This document shows, one piece after another, positions 37,082-47,092 of a stretch of DNA of 64,000 nucleotides. The notes under the pieces are model-generated. The model was not told the DNA's origin and did no database searches. It was given only the letters and a program-made list of their open reading frames with translations. The position numbers and the translations under genes were made by a program. The stretch is taken from assembly GCF_001718415.1 (NCBI RefSeq), contig NZ_CP013378.1, positions 4,154,001 through 4,218,000 on the forward strand. The letters run 5' to 3'. Each line of letters begins with the position of its first letter. Position 1 is the stretch's first letter. This DNA is from Burkholderia pseudomultivorans (GTDB taxonomy: Bacteria; Pseudomonadota; Gammaproteobacteria; Burkholderiales; Burkholderiaceae).

Positions 37082-38302
37082 ATGTTCTGGGAAAAGAAGC
37101 TGGCACAGTGGGCGGACGAAGTACGGACGACGGCGAACATACCGGCGCGCCTCGTACTGTGGAACGGTAACCAACTCGACTTCGGCACGTTCGCCGCGCC
37201 GCAGGTCACGCTGAAGGTCAACAACGCGTCGGCGCTGCCGCTGCTGCTCGAACCGAGCCTCGACAATCTCGGCGAGGCGTACGTGAAGGGCAAGATCGAC
37301 ATCGAGGGCAAGCTGTCCGACATCATCAACATCGGCTACTCGCTCGCGCGCAGCACGGTCACGAGCGCCAGCAAGCTCGCGCGCGTGAAGCGCTACTTCA
37401 ATCACACGAAGAGCACCGACAAGAAGGCGATCCAGTATCACTACGACGTCTCGAACGAGTTCTACAAGCTGTGGCTCGACGAGAACATGGTGTACTCGTG
37501 CGCGTACTTCGAGAACGGCGACGAGGATCTCGCGACCGCGCAGATCAAGAAGATCGACCACATCCTGACCAAGATCCGGCTCGAACCGGGCCAGCGCCTG
37601 CTCGACATCGGCTGCGGCTGGGGCGCGCTCGTGCTGCGCGCCGCGCAGAAGTTCGGCGCGAAGTGCCTCGGCGTGACGCTGTCGCAGAACCAGTTCGATC
37701 TCGCGACCGAGCGCGTGAAGGCCGCCGGCCTGCAGGACCAGATCGAGATCCGCCTGCAGGACTACCGCGAAATCGAAGGCCAGTTCGACCGCATCACGAG
37801 CGTCGGGATGTTCGAGCACGTCGGCCGCAAGAACCTGCCGCTCTATTTCTCGCGGATTCGCGAACTGCTGGTCGACGACGGCATCGCGATGAACCACGGG
37901 ATCACGTCGACCGACGCCGAAAGCGGCGAAACGGCGCTCGGCGGCGGCGAGTTCATCGACCGCTACGTGTTCCCGGACGGCGAGCTGCCGCACATCAGCC
38001 TCGCGCTCGAATCCGCGCAGCGCGGCGGACTGGAGGCGGTTGACGTCGAAAGCCTGCGGCGGCACTATGCGCGCACGCTCGACATCTGGACCGAGAACTT
38101 CGAGGCGAAGGCCGAGGAAGCGAGAAAGCTCGTCGACGACGAAAAATTCCGCATCTGGCGCGTGTACCTCGCCGGCTGCGCGTATGCGTTCGAGCACGAC
38201 GACGTGTCGATCTTCCAGATCGTCTGCCGCAAGGCCGGACGCAGCGCGAAAACGCTGCCGTGGTCGCGGCGCTACATGTACGAACACGCGCTGCCGCGCT
38301 AG
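37082..38302 (+). CDS. cfa: Cyclopropane-fatty-acyl-phospholipid synthase
   Basis: 406 residues. It adds a methylene bridge from SAM to unsaturated acyl chains of membrane phospholipids. The N-terminal lipid-binding domain (about 1-115) precedes IQYHYDVSNEFYKLWLDENMVYSCAYF. SAM motif I is LLDIGCGWGALVLRAA, and SVGMFEHVGRKN and FIDRYVFPDGELPHIS are the conserved acceptor-site blocks. GGAG lies 7 nt before the ATG. The DUF72 gene follows after 23 bp and is probably co-transcribed. Confidence 0.96.
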   Translation: MFWEKKLAQWADEVRTTANIPARLVLWNGNQLDFGTFAAPQVTLKVNNASALPLLLEPSLDNLGEAYVKGKIDIEGKLSDIINIGYSLARSTVTSASKLARVKRYFNHTKSTDKKAIQYHYDVSNEFYKLWLDENMVYSCAYFENGDEDLATAQIKKIDHILTKIRLEPGQRLLDIGCGWGALVLRAAQKFGAKCLGVTLSQNQFDLATERVKAAGLQDQIEIRLQDYREIEGQFDRITSVGMFEHVGRKNLPLYFSRIRELLVDDGIAMNHGITSTDAESGETALGGGEFIDRYVFPDGELPHISLALESAQRGGLEAVDVESLRRHYARTLDIWTENFEAKAEEARKLVDDEKFRIWRVYLAGCAYAFEHDDVSIFQIVCRKAGRSAKTLPWSRRYMYEHALPR

Positions 38303-38325
38303 GCGGCGCTTCACGCTGGGCAGGC

Positions 38326-39654
38326 ATGGGTGACGGCAGGACGCGGCGCAAGGCGCCGCCGGAACGACGGCAAGGCGACGACGCGAACGATGCGCACGCC
38401 GACGGACAATTCGACCTGTTCGGCGGCTCGCCCGACGACGCGCGCGACGCGCCGCCGGGCGCTGCCGGCGCCGGTGCGAATTCCCGCGCACGCGCGACGA
38501 CGGAGGACGGCGACGGCGGACCCGCCCGTCCCGCACGCACCCGCGCGTCGCCCGGTGCCCCGGCTGCCGCCGACGAAGCGCTTCGTGCGCACGACGAACC
38601 CGCGCCGCCGTCCACCGGCATGCTGTGGGACGACCCTGCCCCGCCGCCCGCCCCGAAGCAACGCAAGCGCCGCCGCGGCGTAGCACCCGCGCCGGTCTCG
38701 CCCGACGTCGCCGCCGCGGCAGCCGGCCTGCCGCCGAACGTGCGGCTCGGCACGTCGTCGTGGTATTTCCCCGGCTGGAACGGCATCGTCTACGACGGCG
38801 ACTTCGCGCAGACGAAACTGTCGCGCGAAGGGCTCGAAGCGTACGGCGCGCATCCGCTGCTGAAAAGCGTCAGCCTCGACCGGTCGTTCTACGGCCCGCT
38901 GTCCGTCGCCGACTACCTGCGCTACGCGCAGCAGGTGCCGGACGACTTCCGCTTCGTCGTGAAGGCGCCGGCGTCGGTCACCGACGCGGTCGTGCGCGGC
39001 CGCCGCGGCGAGCCGTCGGGGCCGAACCCGACCTTCCTCGATGCGCGGCTCGCCACCGACGAATTCGTGCGGCCGTGCCTCGACGGGCTCGGCAGCAAGG
39101 CCGGTGTGCTCGTGTTCCAGTTCTCGCCGCTGCCCGATGCGCTGCTCGCCGAACCGGCCGTGCTGATCGAGCGGCTGTCCGCGTTCTTCGCGGCGCTGCC
39201 GCCGCTGCCGTCCGACGCCGACGGCCCGCGCTACGCGATCGAGATCCGCGACGCGAGCCTGCTCACGCCGCGCTTCATCCGCGCGCTCGCCGCGCTCGGC
39301 GTGCGCTACTGCGTCGGGCTGCACGCGCGCATGCCGGACCCGCTGCGCCAGGCCGCCGCGCTCGCGCTGCTCGACGGCGACGCGCCCGGCCCGCTGATCG
39401 TGCGCTGGAGCCTGCACGGCGGCTTCAAGTACGAACAGGCGAAGGCGAAGTACGAACCGTTCGACAAGCTCGTCGACGAAGACCCGGCCACGCGCTCGGC
39501 GCTCGCCGAGCTGGCCGCGCGCTACGCGCTGGCCGGCCAGCCGGTGATCATCACGATCAACAACAAGGCGGAAGGCTCCGCGCCGCTGTCGTGCCTCGCG
39601 CTCGCGCGCGAGATCGCCGCCGCATGCGCGCAGTGGCGCGGCGAGGCGGCGTAG
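38326..39654 (+). CDS. DUF72 (YecE-like) protein with long disordered N-terminus
   Basis: 442 residues. DUF72 occupies about residues 138-435, a TIM-barrel-like fold with LGTSSWYFPGWNGIVYDGD, SVSLDRSFYGPLS, FRFVVKAPASVTD and VFQFSPLPDALL. The function of DUF72 is unknown. The first about 135 residues are Ala/Pro/Arg/Asp-rich and look disordered. They include QFDLF at residues 28-32 (38407-38421), which resembles the QLxLF pentapeptide used to bind the DNA polymerase sliding clamp. ATG 38326 is the first in-frame start after cfa (23-bp gap). Confidence 0.85.
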   Translation: MGDGRTRRKAPPERRQGDDANDAHADGQFDLFGGSPDDARDAPPGAAGAGANSRARATTEDGDGGPARPARTRASPGAPAAADEALRAHDEPAPPSTGMLWDDPAPPPAPKQRKRRRGVAPAPVSPDVAAAAAGLPPNVRLGTSSWYFPGWNGIVYDGDFAQTKLSREGLEAYGAHPLLKSVSLDRSFYGPLSVADYLRYAQQVPDDFRFVVKAPASVTDAVVRGRRGEPSGPNPTFLDARLATDEFVRPCLDGLGSKAGVLVFQFSPLPDALLAEPAVLIERLSAFFAALPPLPSDADGPRYAIEIRDASLLTPRFIRALAALGVRYCVGLHARMPDPLRQAAALALLDGDAPGPLIVRWSLHGGFKYEQAKAKYEPFDKLVDEDPATRSALAELAARYALAGQPVIITINNKAEGSAPLSCLALAREIAAACAQWRGEAA

Positions 39655-39678
39655 CACTGCGGGTCGGTCGCGCGCGGC

Positions 39679-40239
39679 TTACGCGCCGCGCAGCGACTTC
39701 AGCCGGTGCGAGAACTTCTGCCGGAATTTCGCGAGCTTCGGCCCGATCACGACCGAGCAGTATCCCTGGCCCGGATTGCGCGCGTAATAGTTCTGGTGAT
39801 AGTCCTCGGCCGGCCAGTAGTTGCCGTCGAGCGGCGTCACCTCGGTGACGATCGGCTGCCCGAACACCTGCTCGCGCTCCAGCTCGCGGATCACGTCGAG
39901 CGCAGTGTCGCGCTGCGCGTCCGAATGCGTGAACACGACCGAGCGGTACTGCGTGCCGACGTCGTTGCCCTGGCGGTTGAGCTGGGTCGGGTCGTGCGTC
40001 GCGAAGAAGATCTCGAGAATCTCGCGATAGCCGATGCGCGCCGGATCGAACGTCACGTTGACGACTTCCGCATGCCCCGTGTCGCCGTCGCAGACGTCGC
40101 GATAGCCGGGATTGCGCGTATGGCCGCCCGCGTAACCCGACTGCACGGCCGTCACGCCGTCCACGTCGAGGAACACCGCCTCCGTACACCAGAAGCACCC
40201 GCCTCCCAAAGTCGCGGTTTCAAGCATTTCGTTCACCAT
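39679..40239 (-). CDS. msrA: Peptide methionine-S-sulfoxide reductase
   Basis: 186 residues from ATG 40239 (GGAACGGG upstream); an internal ATG at 40227 would give 182 residues. It repairs methionine-S-sulfoxide. The catalytic Cys lies in LGGGCFWCTEAVF. VQSGYAGGHTRNPGY, FFATHDPTQLNRQGNDVGTQY and the C-terminal AEDYHQNYYARNPGQGYC, with the resolving Cys, are all present. It stands alone, convergent with the DUF72 gene. Confidence 0.96.
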   Translation of the reverse strand: MVNEMLETATLGGGCFWCTEAVFLDVDGVTAVQSGYAGGHTRNPGYRDVCDGDTGHAEVVNVTFDPARIGYREILEIFFATHDPTQLNRQGNDVGTQYRSVVFTHSDAQRDTALDVIRELEREQVFGQPIVTEVTPLDGNYWPAEDYHQNYYARNPGQGYCSVVIGPKLAKFRQKFSHRLKSLRGA

Positions 40240-40683
40240 CCCGTTCCATACCACGTTGATGACAGGCGGCGACGCGCATACGCGCCGGCGCCCCCGATTC
40301 GTCTCGCCGCATCCGACCCTTCGCCGGCTACGGCACTGCGGCAAGTATCTCACTCGTGCGCGCACGCCGCCGGTCGCGCGCGGCGATAGTCCGACACGGT
40401 TCCTTCCTGCGCGCCGCGGCCGGCGCCGCGCACGACCCGCCGCGCGTTTCTCGACTACACTTAGGCACGCCCGTCGCCGCCGCTGGTCGTGCGGCCGGGC
40501 GCCGTGTCCGATGCATGCCCGAACCCGATGCAACCCACGTCCGCCGGAACATCGATATGCATGCCTTAGCAGATTTCGTCCGCATCGCGGGGCCGGCCGA
40601 TCGTCGCCCCGCCAGCGTCGCGCGCGCCGCTCCATCCGTTCACCGCGCGATCCCGAATCCGGCACAACCGAGAGGGTTTTTCC
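40240..40683. other. Intergenic region before the SBP56/MtoX gene
   Basis: 444 bp between divergent msrA and the selenium-binding-protein gene. I find no gene, strong promoter match or repeat. It presumably carries both promoters and a leader for the downstream gene; GAGAGGG lies just before the ATG at 40684. Confidence 0.5.
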
Positions 40684-42090
40684 ATGAACCTGCGGCCTGA
40701 CCCGACGTTCCACGCATCGCCCGAACTGGCGATGCAAGCCCCGGCGGAGACATTCGCCTATACGTTGTTGCTGAGCCCCGATTTTTCCAGGCCCGACGCG
40801 CTGGCCGTGATCGACGTGAAGCCCGGCTCGCCGAGCTACGGAAAGATCGTGCACACGGTGACGATGCCGAACACCGGCGACGAGTTCCACCACTTCGGCT
40901 GGAACGCGTGTTCATCGGCGCTCTCGCCGCTGACGGGCCACGCGTTTCTCGAGCGCCGCTTCCTGATCATCCCGGGCCTGCGCTCGTCGCGCGTGTACGT
41001 GATCGACACCAAGCCGCATCCGACCCAGGCGCGCATCCACAAGATCGTCGAGCCCGACGAGATCTTCCGCAAGACCGGCTATTCGCGTCCGCACACCGTG
41101 CACTGCGGCCCGGAGGGCATCTACGTGAGCACGCTCGGCGGCGCAGGCAAGGACGGCACCGACGGCGCGCCCGGCATCTTCATCATGGACTGCGAGACCT
41201 TCGACGTGCTCGGCCGCTGGGAGATCGATCGCGGCCCGCAGGACAAGCACTACGACTTCTGGTGGAACCTGCCGCGCGACTACATGGTGTCGAGCGAGTG
41301 GGCGCTGCCGCCGCAGTTCGAGAACGGCATCGTGCCCGAGGACCTGCTCGCGAACAAATACGGGCACCGGCTGCATTTCTGGGACCTGCGCGCGCGGCGC
41401 AACGTACAGACGATCGATCTCGGCGCGCATCACCAGATGGCGCTCGAGGTGCGGCCCGCGCACGATCCGGTGCGCGAATACGGGTTCGTCGGCGTGGTGG
41501 TCGATACGACCAGTCTCGAAGGCTCGATCTGGACCTGGTGGCGCGAAGGCGGCGAATTCCATGTGAAGAAAACCGCGACGATCCCGCCCGAGCCGGCCGC
41601 GGCCGACCAGCTGCCGCCGCTGCTGAAGGCGTTCGGCGCGGTGCCGCCGCTCGTGACCGACATCGACCTGTCGCTCGACGATCGCTTCCTGTACGTGTCG
41701 TGCTGGGGCACCGGCGAGATGCGCCAGTACGACGTGTCGGATCCGCATCATCCGGTGCTCGCCGGCTCGGTCCGCATCGGCGGCATCGTGCGCCGCACGC
41801 CGCATTCGAACGGCCGCGCGTTCGCGGGCGGCCCGCAGATGGTCGAGATCAGCCGCGACGGGCGCCGCGTGTACTGGACCAACTCGCTCTACTCGACGTG
41901 GGACGACCAGTTCTATCCGGACGGCGTGCCGGCCGCGCAGGTGCTCGCGCACGCGGGGCCCGACGGCGGGCTGACGCTCGCCGACGACTTCTGGGTCGAC
42001 TTCCCCGACGGCTATCGCGCGCACCAGATCCGGCTCGAAGGCGGCGACTGCTCGACCGACTCGTTCTGCTATCCGTCGGTCGGGCGTTGA
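40684..42090 (+). CDS. mtoX: Selenium-binding protein SBP56 family (methanethiol oxidase-like)
   Basis: 468 residues. The seven-bladed propeller pattern of the SBP56/MtoX family is clear: DEFHHFGWNACSS near the start, IPGLRSSRVYVIDT, TGYSRPHTVHCGPEGIYVSTLGG, DYMVSSEWALP, TDIDLSLDDRFLYVSCWGTGEMRQYDVSDP and HSNGRAFAGGPQMVEISRDGRRVYWTNSLYS. In Hyphomicrobium the family member is a copper enzyme turning methanethiol into formaldehyde, H2S and H2O2, and the His-rich conserved sites are kept here. No signal peptide is obvious from this start. Its stop codon overlaps the TTG start of the next gene. Confidence 0.88.
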   Translation: MNLRPDPTFHASPELAMQAPAETFAYTLLLSPDFSRPDALAVIDVKPGSPSYGKIVHTVTMPNTGDEFHHFGWNACSSALSPLTGHAFLERRFLIIPGLRSSRVYVIDTKPHPTQARIHKIVEPDEIFRKTGYSRPHTVHCGPEGIYVSTLGGAGKDGTDGAPGIFIMDCETFDVLGRWEIDRGPQDKHYDFWWNLPRDYMVSSEWALPPQFENGIVPEDLLANKYGHRLHFWDLRARRNVQTIDLGAHHQMALEVRPAHDPVREYGFVGVVVDTTSLEGSIWTWWREGGEFHVKKTATIPPEPAAADQLPPLLKAFGAVPPLVTDIDLSLDDRFLYVSCWGTGEMRQYDVSDPHHPVLAGSVRIGGIVRRTPHSNGRAFAGGPQMVEISRDGRRVYWTNSLYSTWDDQFYPDGVPAAQVLAHAGPDGGLTLADDFWVDFPDGYRAHQIRLEGGDCSTDSFCYPSVGR

Positions 42091-42764
42091 GCGGCATCCT
42101 GCAGGCGCCGGCCGGGCCGCAGTTCGCGCTGTGGGCGGCCGTGCTCGCGAGCGGCGTCTATCACGGCCTCAATCCGGCGATGGGCTGGCCGCTCGCGGTG
42201 TCGAACGCGCTGATGACGCGCCGCGGCGGCGCGCTGGTCGCGGCGCTCGGCTATCTCGCACTCGGCCACGCGCTCGCGGTGTTCGCGGTGATGCTGCCGT
42301 TCGGGCTGCTCGCCGCGCTGCTCGCGTGGCAGTCGGCGATCCGGATCGGCGCGAGCGCGCTCGTGATCGGCTTCGGCGCGCGGCTGCTGATCCGCCGCCG
42401 ACACCCGCGTGCGCTCGCGCGAATCGCGCCGGCGCGGCTCGGGCTGTGGTCGTTCGCGGTCGCGATCGCGCATGGCGCGGGGCTGATGCTCGTGCCGATC
42501 TATCTCGGGCTGTGCGGGCTCGACGCGGACGCCGGCCACCGCGCCGCGGCCGCGCTCGTCGACGCGCATCTCGGCATGGCGCTCGTCGTCGCGGCCGTGC
42601 ACGCGAGCGCGATGATCGCGGCCGGCGGTGCGCTCGCGTGGCTCGTGTACCGGTACCTCGGGCTGAAATTCGTGTCGCGGAGCTGGTTCAACCTCGATGC
42701 CGTGTGGGCATCGAGCCTGATCCTGACGGGCGCGCTGTCGCTCGGCCTCGCGGCGGCGCGATAA
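42087..42764 (+). CDS. His-containing six-helix membrane protein coupled to SBP56/MtoX
   Basis: 225 residues if the TTG at 42087 is used. This TTG overlaps the TGA of the upstream gene (TTGA), a classic translational-coupling arrangement, and no ATG precedes the first helix. About six hydrophobic helices are visible, several with a His or Asn: VYHGLNPAMGW (H26), YLALGHALAVF, IAHGAGLMLVPI, DAHLGMAL and AVHASAM. I do not recognise the family with certainty. The His-in-helix pattern recalls metal permeases of the NicO/HupE or UreH type. Given that MtoX enzymes use copper, a metal-supply role is a reasonable guess, not a finding. Confidence 0.75.
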   Translation: MSGILQAPAGPQFALWAAVLASGVYHGLNPAMGWPLAVSNALMTRRGGALVAALGYLALGHALAVFAVMLPFGLLAALLAWQSAIRIGASALVIGFGARLLIRRRHPRALARIAPARLGLWSFAVAIAHGAGLMLVPIYLGLCGLDADAGHRAAAALVDAHLGMALVVAAVHASAMIAAGGALAWLVYRYLGLKFVSRSWFNLDAVWASSLILTGALSLGLAAAR

Positions 42765-42964
42765 CGCGGCAGGCGCGCCCCGCTGTGTTCGCTACGTCAC
42801 GCTGACGCCGCGCAGCGCCGCCGGCGGCGGGCCCGCCGGCCCCGATTCCGCTAAAATCGGGCCATGCGCATTCCATTCCAACCGACCGCCTTGTCGCCTT
42901 TCGTCCGCCGCGCGTGCCGCCACCGCGCGGCGCGCCCGCCCGTTTCGTCCCGGATCGCCACCCG

Positions 42965-43471
42965 ATGAGCCACGCCACTCCGCCGGACTTCGATTCGGCC
43001 GCCTTTCGCCAGGCGCTCGGCCAGTTCGCGACCGGCGTGACGGTGATCACGACGCGCGCGCCGTCCGGGCAACTGATCGGCATTACCGCGAGCTCGTTCA
43101 ACTCGGTGTCGCTCGATCCGCCGCTCGTGCTGTGGAGCCTCGCGCACCGCTCGGCGTCGACGCCGGTGTTCCGCAACAACAGCCATTACGTGGTGAACGT
43201 GCTCGCCGCGTCGCAGCTCGACCTGTGCAAGCGCTTCTCGAGCTACAAGGGCGACCGCTTCGAAGGCATCGCGCACGCGGCCGGCAACTCCCGGATGCCG
43301 GTGCTCGACGGCGCGCTCGCGTGGTTCGAATGCCACAATCGCAGCCGCTACGACGAAGGCGACCACGTGATCTTCGTCGGCGAAGTGGAGCGCTGCGGCG
43401 TGCGCATGCCGAACGCCGCGCCGCCGCTGGTGTTCCACGGCGGCGGCTTCCACGGCCTCACACCGCTTTGA
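42965..43471 (+). CDS. Flavin reductase family protein
   Basis: 168 residues from ATG 42965. It is a small FMN-binding split-barrel protein: FRQALGQFATGVTVITT, GITASSFNSVSLDPPLVLWSL, FRNNSHYVVNVLAASQ and a C-terminal HVIFVGEVERC followed by [13 protein letters not shown]. These enzymes hand reduced flavin to partner monooxygenases. No monooxygenase is adjacent. Its last 14 bp overlap the end of convergent kynR, so a link to aromatic catabolism is only suggested by position. Confidence 0.92.
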   Translation: MSHATPPDFDSAAFRQALGQFATGVTVITTRAPSGQLIGITASSFNSVSLDPPLVLWSLAHRSASTPVFRNNSHYVVNVLAASQLDLCKRFSSYKGDRFEGIAHAAGNSRMPVLDGALAWFECHNRSRYDEGDHVIFVGEVERCGVRMPNAAPPLVFHGGGFHGLTPL

Positions 43472-43958
43472 TCGCCCCGGTGCGCGCCAGCCCGACCGGC
43501 GCGCCCGCCTCGTCCTTCAGCGTCTGCAGCACGATGTTCGAACGGATGTCCATCACGCCCGGCGCCTTGTAGAGCCGGTTCAGCACGAAATCCGAATAGT
43601 GCTTGAGGTTGTGCGCGAGCACGCGCAGCAGGTAGTGGCTTTCGCCCGTGACGACGAACGCGCCGACCACCTCCGGCCATTCGCGCAGCGCCTCCGCGAA
43701 GCGCTCGTGCCACTGGTTTTCCTCGTTGCGCATCGACACCTGCACGAACGCCTCGAGCTCGAAACCGAGCTTTTCTCGGCTCAGGCACGCGCGATAGTGC
43801 TCGATCACACCCTGGTCCTCGAGCAGTCGCATGCGGCGCAGGCAGGCGGATGGCGAAAGCGAGATCCGTTCCGCCAGGTCGAGATTGCTGATTCGGCCCT
43901 CCTCCTGCAATACCGCGAGAATCCGGCAGTCGGTGGCATCGAGCGTGATCGCGTGCAT
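43458..43958 (-). CDS. kynR: Lrp/AsnC-family regulator of the kynurenine operon
   Basis: 166 residues. The N-terminal HTH reads [43 protein letters not shown]. The C-terminal RAM (ligand-binding) domain has [29 protein letters not shown] and [14 protein letters not shown]. It is divergent from kynB with a 130-bp gap; in Pseudomonas and Burkholderia an Lrp-type KynR in this position activates kynBUA in response to kynurenine. A candidate binding site is at 43997-44011. Confidence 0.92.
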   Translation of the reverse strand: MHAITLDATDCRILAVLQEEGRISNLDLAERISLSPSACLRRMRLLEDQGVIEHYRACLSREKLGFELEAFVQVSMRNEENQWHERFAEALREWPEVVGAFVVTGESHYLLRVLAHNLKHYSDFVLNRLYKAPGVMDIRSNIVLQTLKDEAGAPVGLARTGAIKAV

Positions 43959-43996
43959 TTTTGGTCCCCCTTTTCCCTCTGATTCGAATTATCTGC

Positions 43997-44011
43997 CAAT
44001 CCGGCGGATTG
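43997..44011. promoter_or_regulatory. Candidate KynR operator
   Basis: CAATCC-GGC-GGATTG is a perfect 6-bp inverted repeat with a 3-bp centre, 15 bp long like Lrp-type sites. It lies in the middle of the 130-bp kynR-kynB gap, about 40 bp before the kynR start and 78 bp before kynB. Confidence 0.45.
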
Positions 44012-44088
44012 TCCATGTCTATTTCGCAAGCACTTTCTGCGAGCGTCCGCCTATCATTCGAAGGATCGATTCACCGATCCGTCATGCC

Positions 44089-44730
44089 ATGGACACACTC
44101 TGGGACATCTCCCCGCCCGTCAGCCCCGCCACGCCCGTATGGCCCGGCGACACGCCCGTTTCCGTCGAACGCGTGTGGCGCATGGAAGCCGGCTCGCCCG
44201 TCAACGTCGCGCGGCTCACGCTGTCGCCGCATACGGGTGCGCACTGCGACGCACCGCTGCACTACGACGCCGACGGCGCGCCGATCGGCGCCGTGCCGCT
44301 CGAGACCTATCTCGGCCCGTGCCGCGTGATCCACTGCATCGGCGCGTCGCCGGTCGTGCGGCCGGCCGACGTCGCCGACGCGCTCGACGGCGTGCCGCCG
44401 CGCGTGCTGCTGCGCACCTATGCGCGGTCGCGCGTCGAGCAATGGGACAGCGACTTCTGCGCGGTCGCGCCGGAGACCGTCGACCTGCTCGCCGCGCATG
44501 GCGTGAAACTGATCGGCATCGACACGCCGTCGCTCGATCCGCAGGAATCGAAGACGATGGATGCGCACCACCGCGTGCGCGCGCACCGGATGGCGATCCT
44601 CGAAGGCATCGTGCTCGACGCGGTGCCGCCCGGCGACTACGAACTGATCGCACTGCCGCTGAAATTCTCGACGCTCGATGCGAGCCCCGTGCGCGCCGTG
44701 CTGCGCACGCTGCCGGCCCGCGCCGCCTGA
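44089..44730 (+). CDS. kynB: Kynurenine formamidase
   Basis: 213 residues, cyclase-type metal-dependent amidohydrolase. It turns N-formylkynurenine into kynurenine. The metal-site motif is [13 protein letters not shown] with H48, H52, D54 and H58. [14 protein letters not shown] and [23 protein letters not shown] match the family C-terminus. ATG 44089 starts the family N-terminus ([18 protein letters not shown]). It is first in the kynB-kynU-kynA operon, 25 bp before kynU. Confidence 0.96.
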   Translation: MDTLWDISPPVSPATPVWPGDTPVSVERVWRMEAGSPVNVARLTLSPHTGAHCDAPLHYDADGAPIGAVPLETYLGPCRVIHCIGASPVVRPADVADALDGVPPRVLLRTYARSRVEQWDSDFCAVAPETVDLLAAHGVKLIGIDTPSLDPQESKTMDAHHRVRAHRMAILEGIVLDAVPPGDYELIALPLKFSTLDASPVRAVLRTLPARAA

Positions 44731-44755
44731 CCATTCCGACTCACGACCCCACATC

Positions 44756-46009
44756 ATGATCAAAACCCGTGAAGACGCGCTCGCGCTCGACCGCGACGAC
44801 CCGCTCGCCCCGCTGCGCGACCAGTTCGCGCTGCCAGACGGCGTGATCTATCTCGACGGCAATTCGCTCGGCGCGCAGCCGCGCGCATCGGCCGCCCGCG
44901 CGCAGCAGGTGATCGGCGCCGAATGGGGCGAAGGCCTGATCCGCAGCTGGAATACGGCCGGCTGGTTCGCGCTGCCGCGCCGCCTCGGCGACAAGCTCGC
45001 GACGCTGATCGGCGGCGCGCCCGGCGAAACCGTCGTGACCGACACGATCTCGATCAACCTGTTCAAGCTGCTGTCGGCGATGCTGCGCCACCAGGCCGAA
45101 CGCGCGCCGGAGCGCCGCGTGATCGTGTCGGAACGCTCGAACTTCCCGACCGACCTGTATATCGCGCAAGGGCTGATCGAACAGCTCGGCGGCGGCTACG
45201 AACTGCGCCTGATCGACGATCCGGCCGACCTGCCCGCCGCGCTCGGCGCGGACACCGCCGTCGCGATGATCACGCACGTGAACTACCGCACCGGCTACAT
45301 GCACGACATGCCGGCCGTCACGCAGCTCGCGCACGACGCGGGCGCGCTGATGCTGTGGGATCTCGCGCACTCGGCCGGCGCGGTGCCGGTCGACCTGAAC
45401 GGCGCGCGCGCGGACGGCGCGGTCGGCTGCACCTACAAGTACCTGAACGGCGGCCCCGGTTCGCCCGCATTCGTGTGGGTGCCGCAGCGCCACCACGCGC
45501 ATTTCTCGCAGCCGCTGTCCGGCTGGTGGGGCCACCGCGCGCCGTTCGCGATGCAGCCGGGCTTCGCGCCCGATCCGGGCATCGCGCGTTTCCTGTGCGG
45601 CACGCAGCCGATCGTGTCGATGTCGATGGTCGAATGCGGGCTCGACGTGTTCCTGCAGACCGACATGCACGCGATCCGCCGCAAGTCGCTCGCGCTGACC
45701 GACGCGTTCGTCGCGCTCGTCGAGGCGCGCTGCGCGGGCCGCTCGCTGAAGCTCGTCACGCCGCGCGCGCATCACCAGCGCGGCTCGCAGGCGAGCTTCG
45801 AGCATCCGCACGGCTATGAAGTGATGCAGGCGCTGATCGCGCGCGGCGTGATCGGTGACTACCGCGAGCCGTACGTGCTGCGCTTCGGCTTCACGCCGCT
45901 CTATACGCGCTTCGTCGACGTGTGGGACGCCGTCGAGACGCTGCGCGAGATCCTGGACACCGACGCGTGGAAGGCGCCCGAATTCGCCGAGCGCGGCGCG
46001 GTGACCTGA
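44756..46009 (+). CDS. kynU: Kynureninase
   Basis: 417 residues. This PLP enzyme splits kynurenine into anthranilate and alanine. The N-terminal block [11 protein letters not shown] is standard. [14 protein letters not shown] holds the Asp that contacts the pyridine ring, and [14 protein letters not shown] carries the PLP Lys (K228). [11 protein letters not shown] and [21 protein letters not shown] are substrate-site blocks. Complete and of normal length, between kynB and kynA. Confidence 0.97.
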   Translation: MIKTREDALALDRDDPLAPLRDQFALPDGVIYLDGNSLGAQPRASAARAQQVIGAEWGEGLIRSWNTAGWFALPRRLGDKLATLIGGAPGETVVTDTISINLFKLLSAMLRHQAERAPERRVIVSERSNFPTDLYIAQGLIEQLGGGYELRLIDDPADLPAALGADTAVAMITHVNYRTGYMHDMPAVTQLAHDAGALMLWDLAHSAGAVPVDLNGARADGAVGCTYKYLNGGPGSPAFVWVPQRHHAHFSQPLSGWWGHRAPFAMQPGFAPDPGIARFLCGTQPIVSMSMVECGLDVFLQTDMHAIRRKSLALTDAFVALVEARCAGRSLKLVTPRAHHQRGSQASFEHPHGYEVMQALIARGVIGDYREPYVLRFGFTPLYTRFVDVWDAVETLREILDTDAWKAPEFAERGAVT

Positions 46010-46073
46010 TCGCCGACCGTTGGCGGCGCGCGCCGCGCGCGCCGCGCCCCGTCATTCAATCCTGGAGACAGTC

Positions 46074-47012
46074 GTGAATTCTGGTCATATGCAGCCGCCC
46101 GGCAACGACGCGCCGGCGGGCTGCCCGTTCGCGGGCGCACGCCCGCAAGCCGCGCACGAAGCGCCGCACGTGCCGGGCGACGCCGGCGAGCAAGCCGGCT
46201 GGCACAACGCGCAGCTCGATTTCTCGAAGTCGATGAGCTACGGCGACTACCTGTCGCTGAATGCGATCCTGAATGCGCAGCATCCGCTGTCGCCCGATCA
46301 CAACGAGATGCTGTTCATCATCCAGCATCAGACCAGCGAGCTGTGGATGAAGCTCGCGCTGTTCGAACTGCGCGGCGCGCTCGACGCGGTGCGCGGCGAT
46401 GCGCTGCCGCCCGCGTTCAAGATGCTCGCGCGCGTGTCGCGCATCCTCGAGCAGCTCGTGCAGGCGTGGAACGTGCTGTCGACGATGACGCCGTCCGAGT
46501 ATTCGGCGATGCGGCCGTATCTGGGCCAGTCGTCGGGCTTCCAGTCGTACCAGTACCGGCAGCTCGAATTCCTGCTCGGCAACAAGAACGCGCAGATGCT
46601 GCAGCCGCACGCGCACCGCCCCGACATCCTCGAACAGGTGCGCGCGACGCTCGACGCACCGTCGTTCTACGACGAAGTCGTGCGCCTGCTCGCGCGGCGC
46701 GGCTTCCCGATCGCGCCGTCGCGGCTCGAGCGCGACTGGACGCAGCCGACGCAGCACGACGAAACCGTCGAGGCCGCGTGGCTCGAGGTGTACCGGCATC
46801 CGCAACAGCACTGGGAACTATACGAGATGGCCGAGGAACTCGTCGATCTCGAGGACGCGTTCCGCCAGTGGCGCTTCCGGCACGTGACGACCGTCGAGCG
46901 CATCATCGGCTTCAAGCAGGGGACCGGCGGCACGAGCGGCGCGCCCTATCTGCGCAAGATGCTCGACGTCGTGCTGTTCCCCGAGCTCTGGCACGTACGC
47001 ACCACGCTGTAA
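46074..47012 (+). CDS. kynA: Tryptophan 2,3-dioxygenase
   Basis: 312 residues from the GTG at 46074, or 307 from ATG 46089. The GTG has GGAG at 6-nt spacing, while the ATG has no good ribosome site; family proteins are usually annotated from MQPPG, so both are possible. This heme enzyme opens the indole ring of tryptophan to N-formylkynurenine. The core has [45 protein letters not shown], the heme-ligand His in [19 protein letters not shown] and [13 protein letters not shown]. The first about 45 residues are a poorly conserved Pro/Ala-rich extension. Confidence 0.96.
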   Translation: MNSGHMQPPGNDAPAGCPFAGARPQAAHEAPHVPGDAGEQAGWHNAQLDFSKSMSYGDYLSLNAILNAQHPLSPDHNEMLFIIQHQTSELWMKLALFELRGALDAVRGDALPPAFKMLARVSRILEQLVQAWNVLSTMTPSEYSAMRPYLGQSSGFQSYQYRQLEFLLGNKNAQMLQPHAHRPDILEQVRATLDAPSFYDEVVRLLARRGFPIAPSRLERDWTQPTQHDETVEAAWLEVYRHPQQHWELYEMAEELVDLEDAFRQWRFRHVTTVERIIGFKQGTGGTSGAPYLRKMLDVVLFPELWHVRTTL

Positions 47013-47092
47013 CGCGCGAAGCCGCCGCCGGGCGGCACCCGGCGGCATCCGGCAGGCGGCGCGAATACGCAACGCACGCGCGACGCCCGCCG

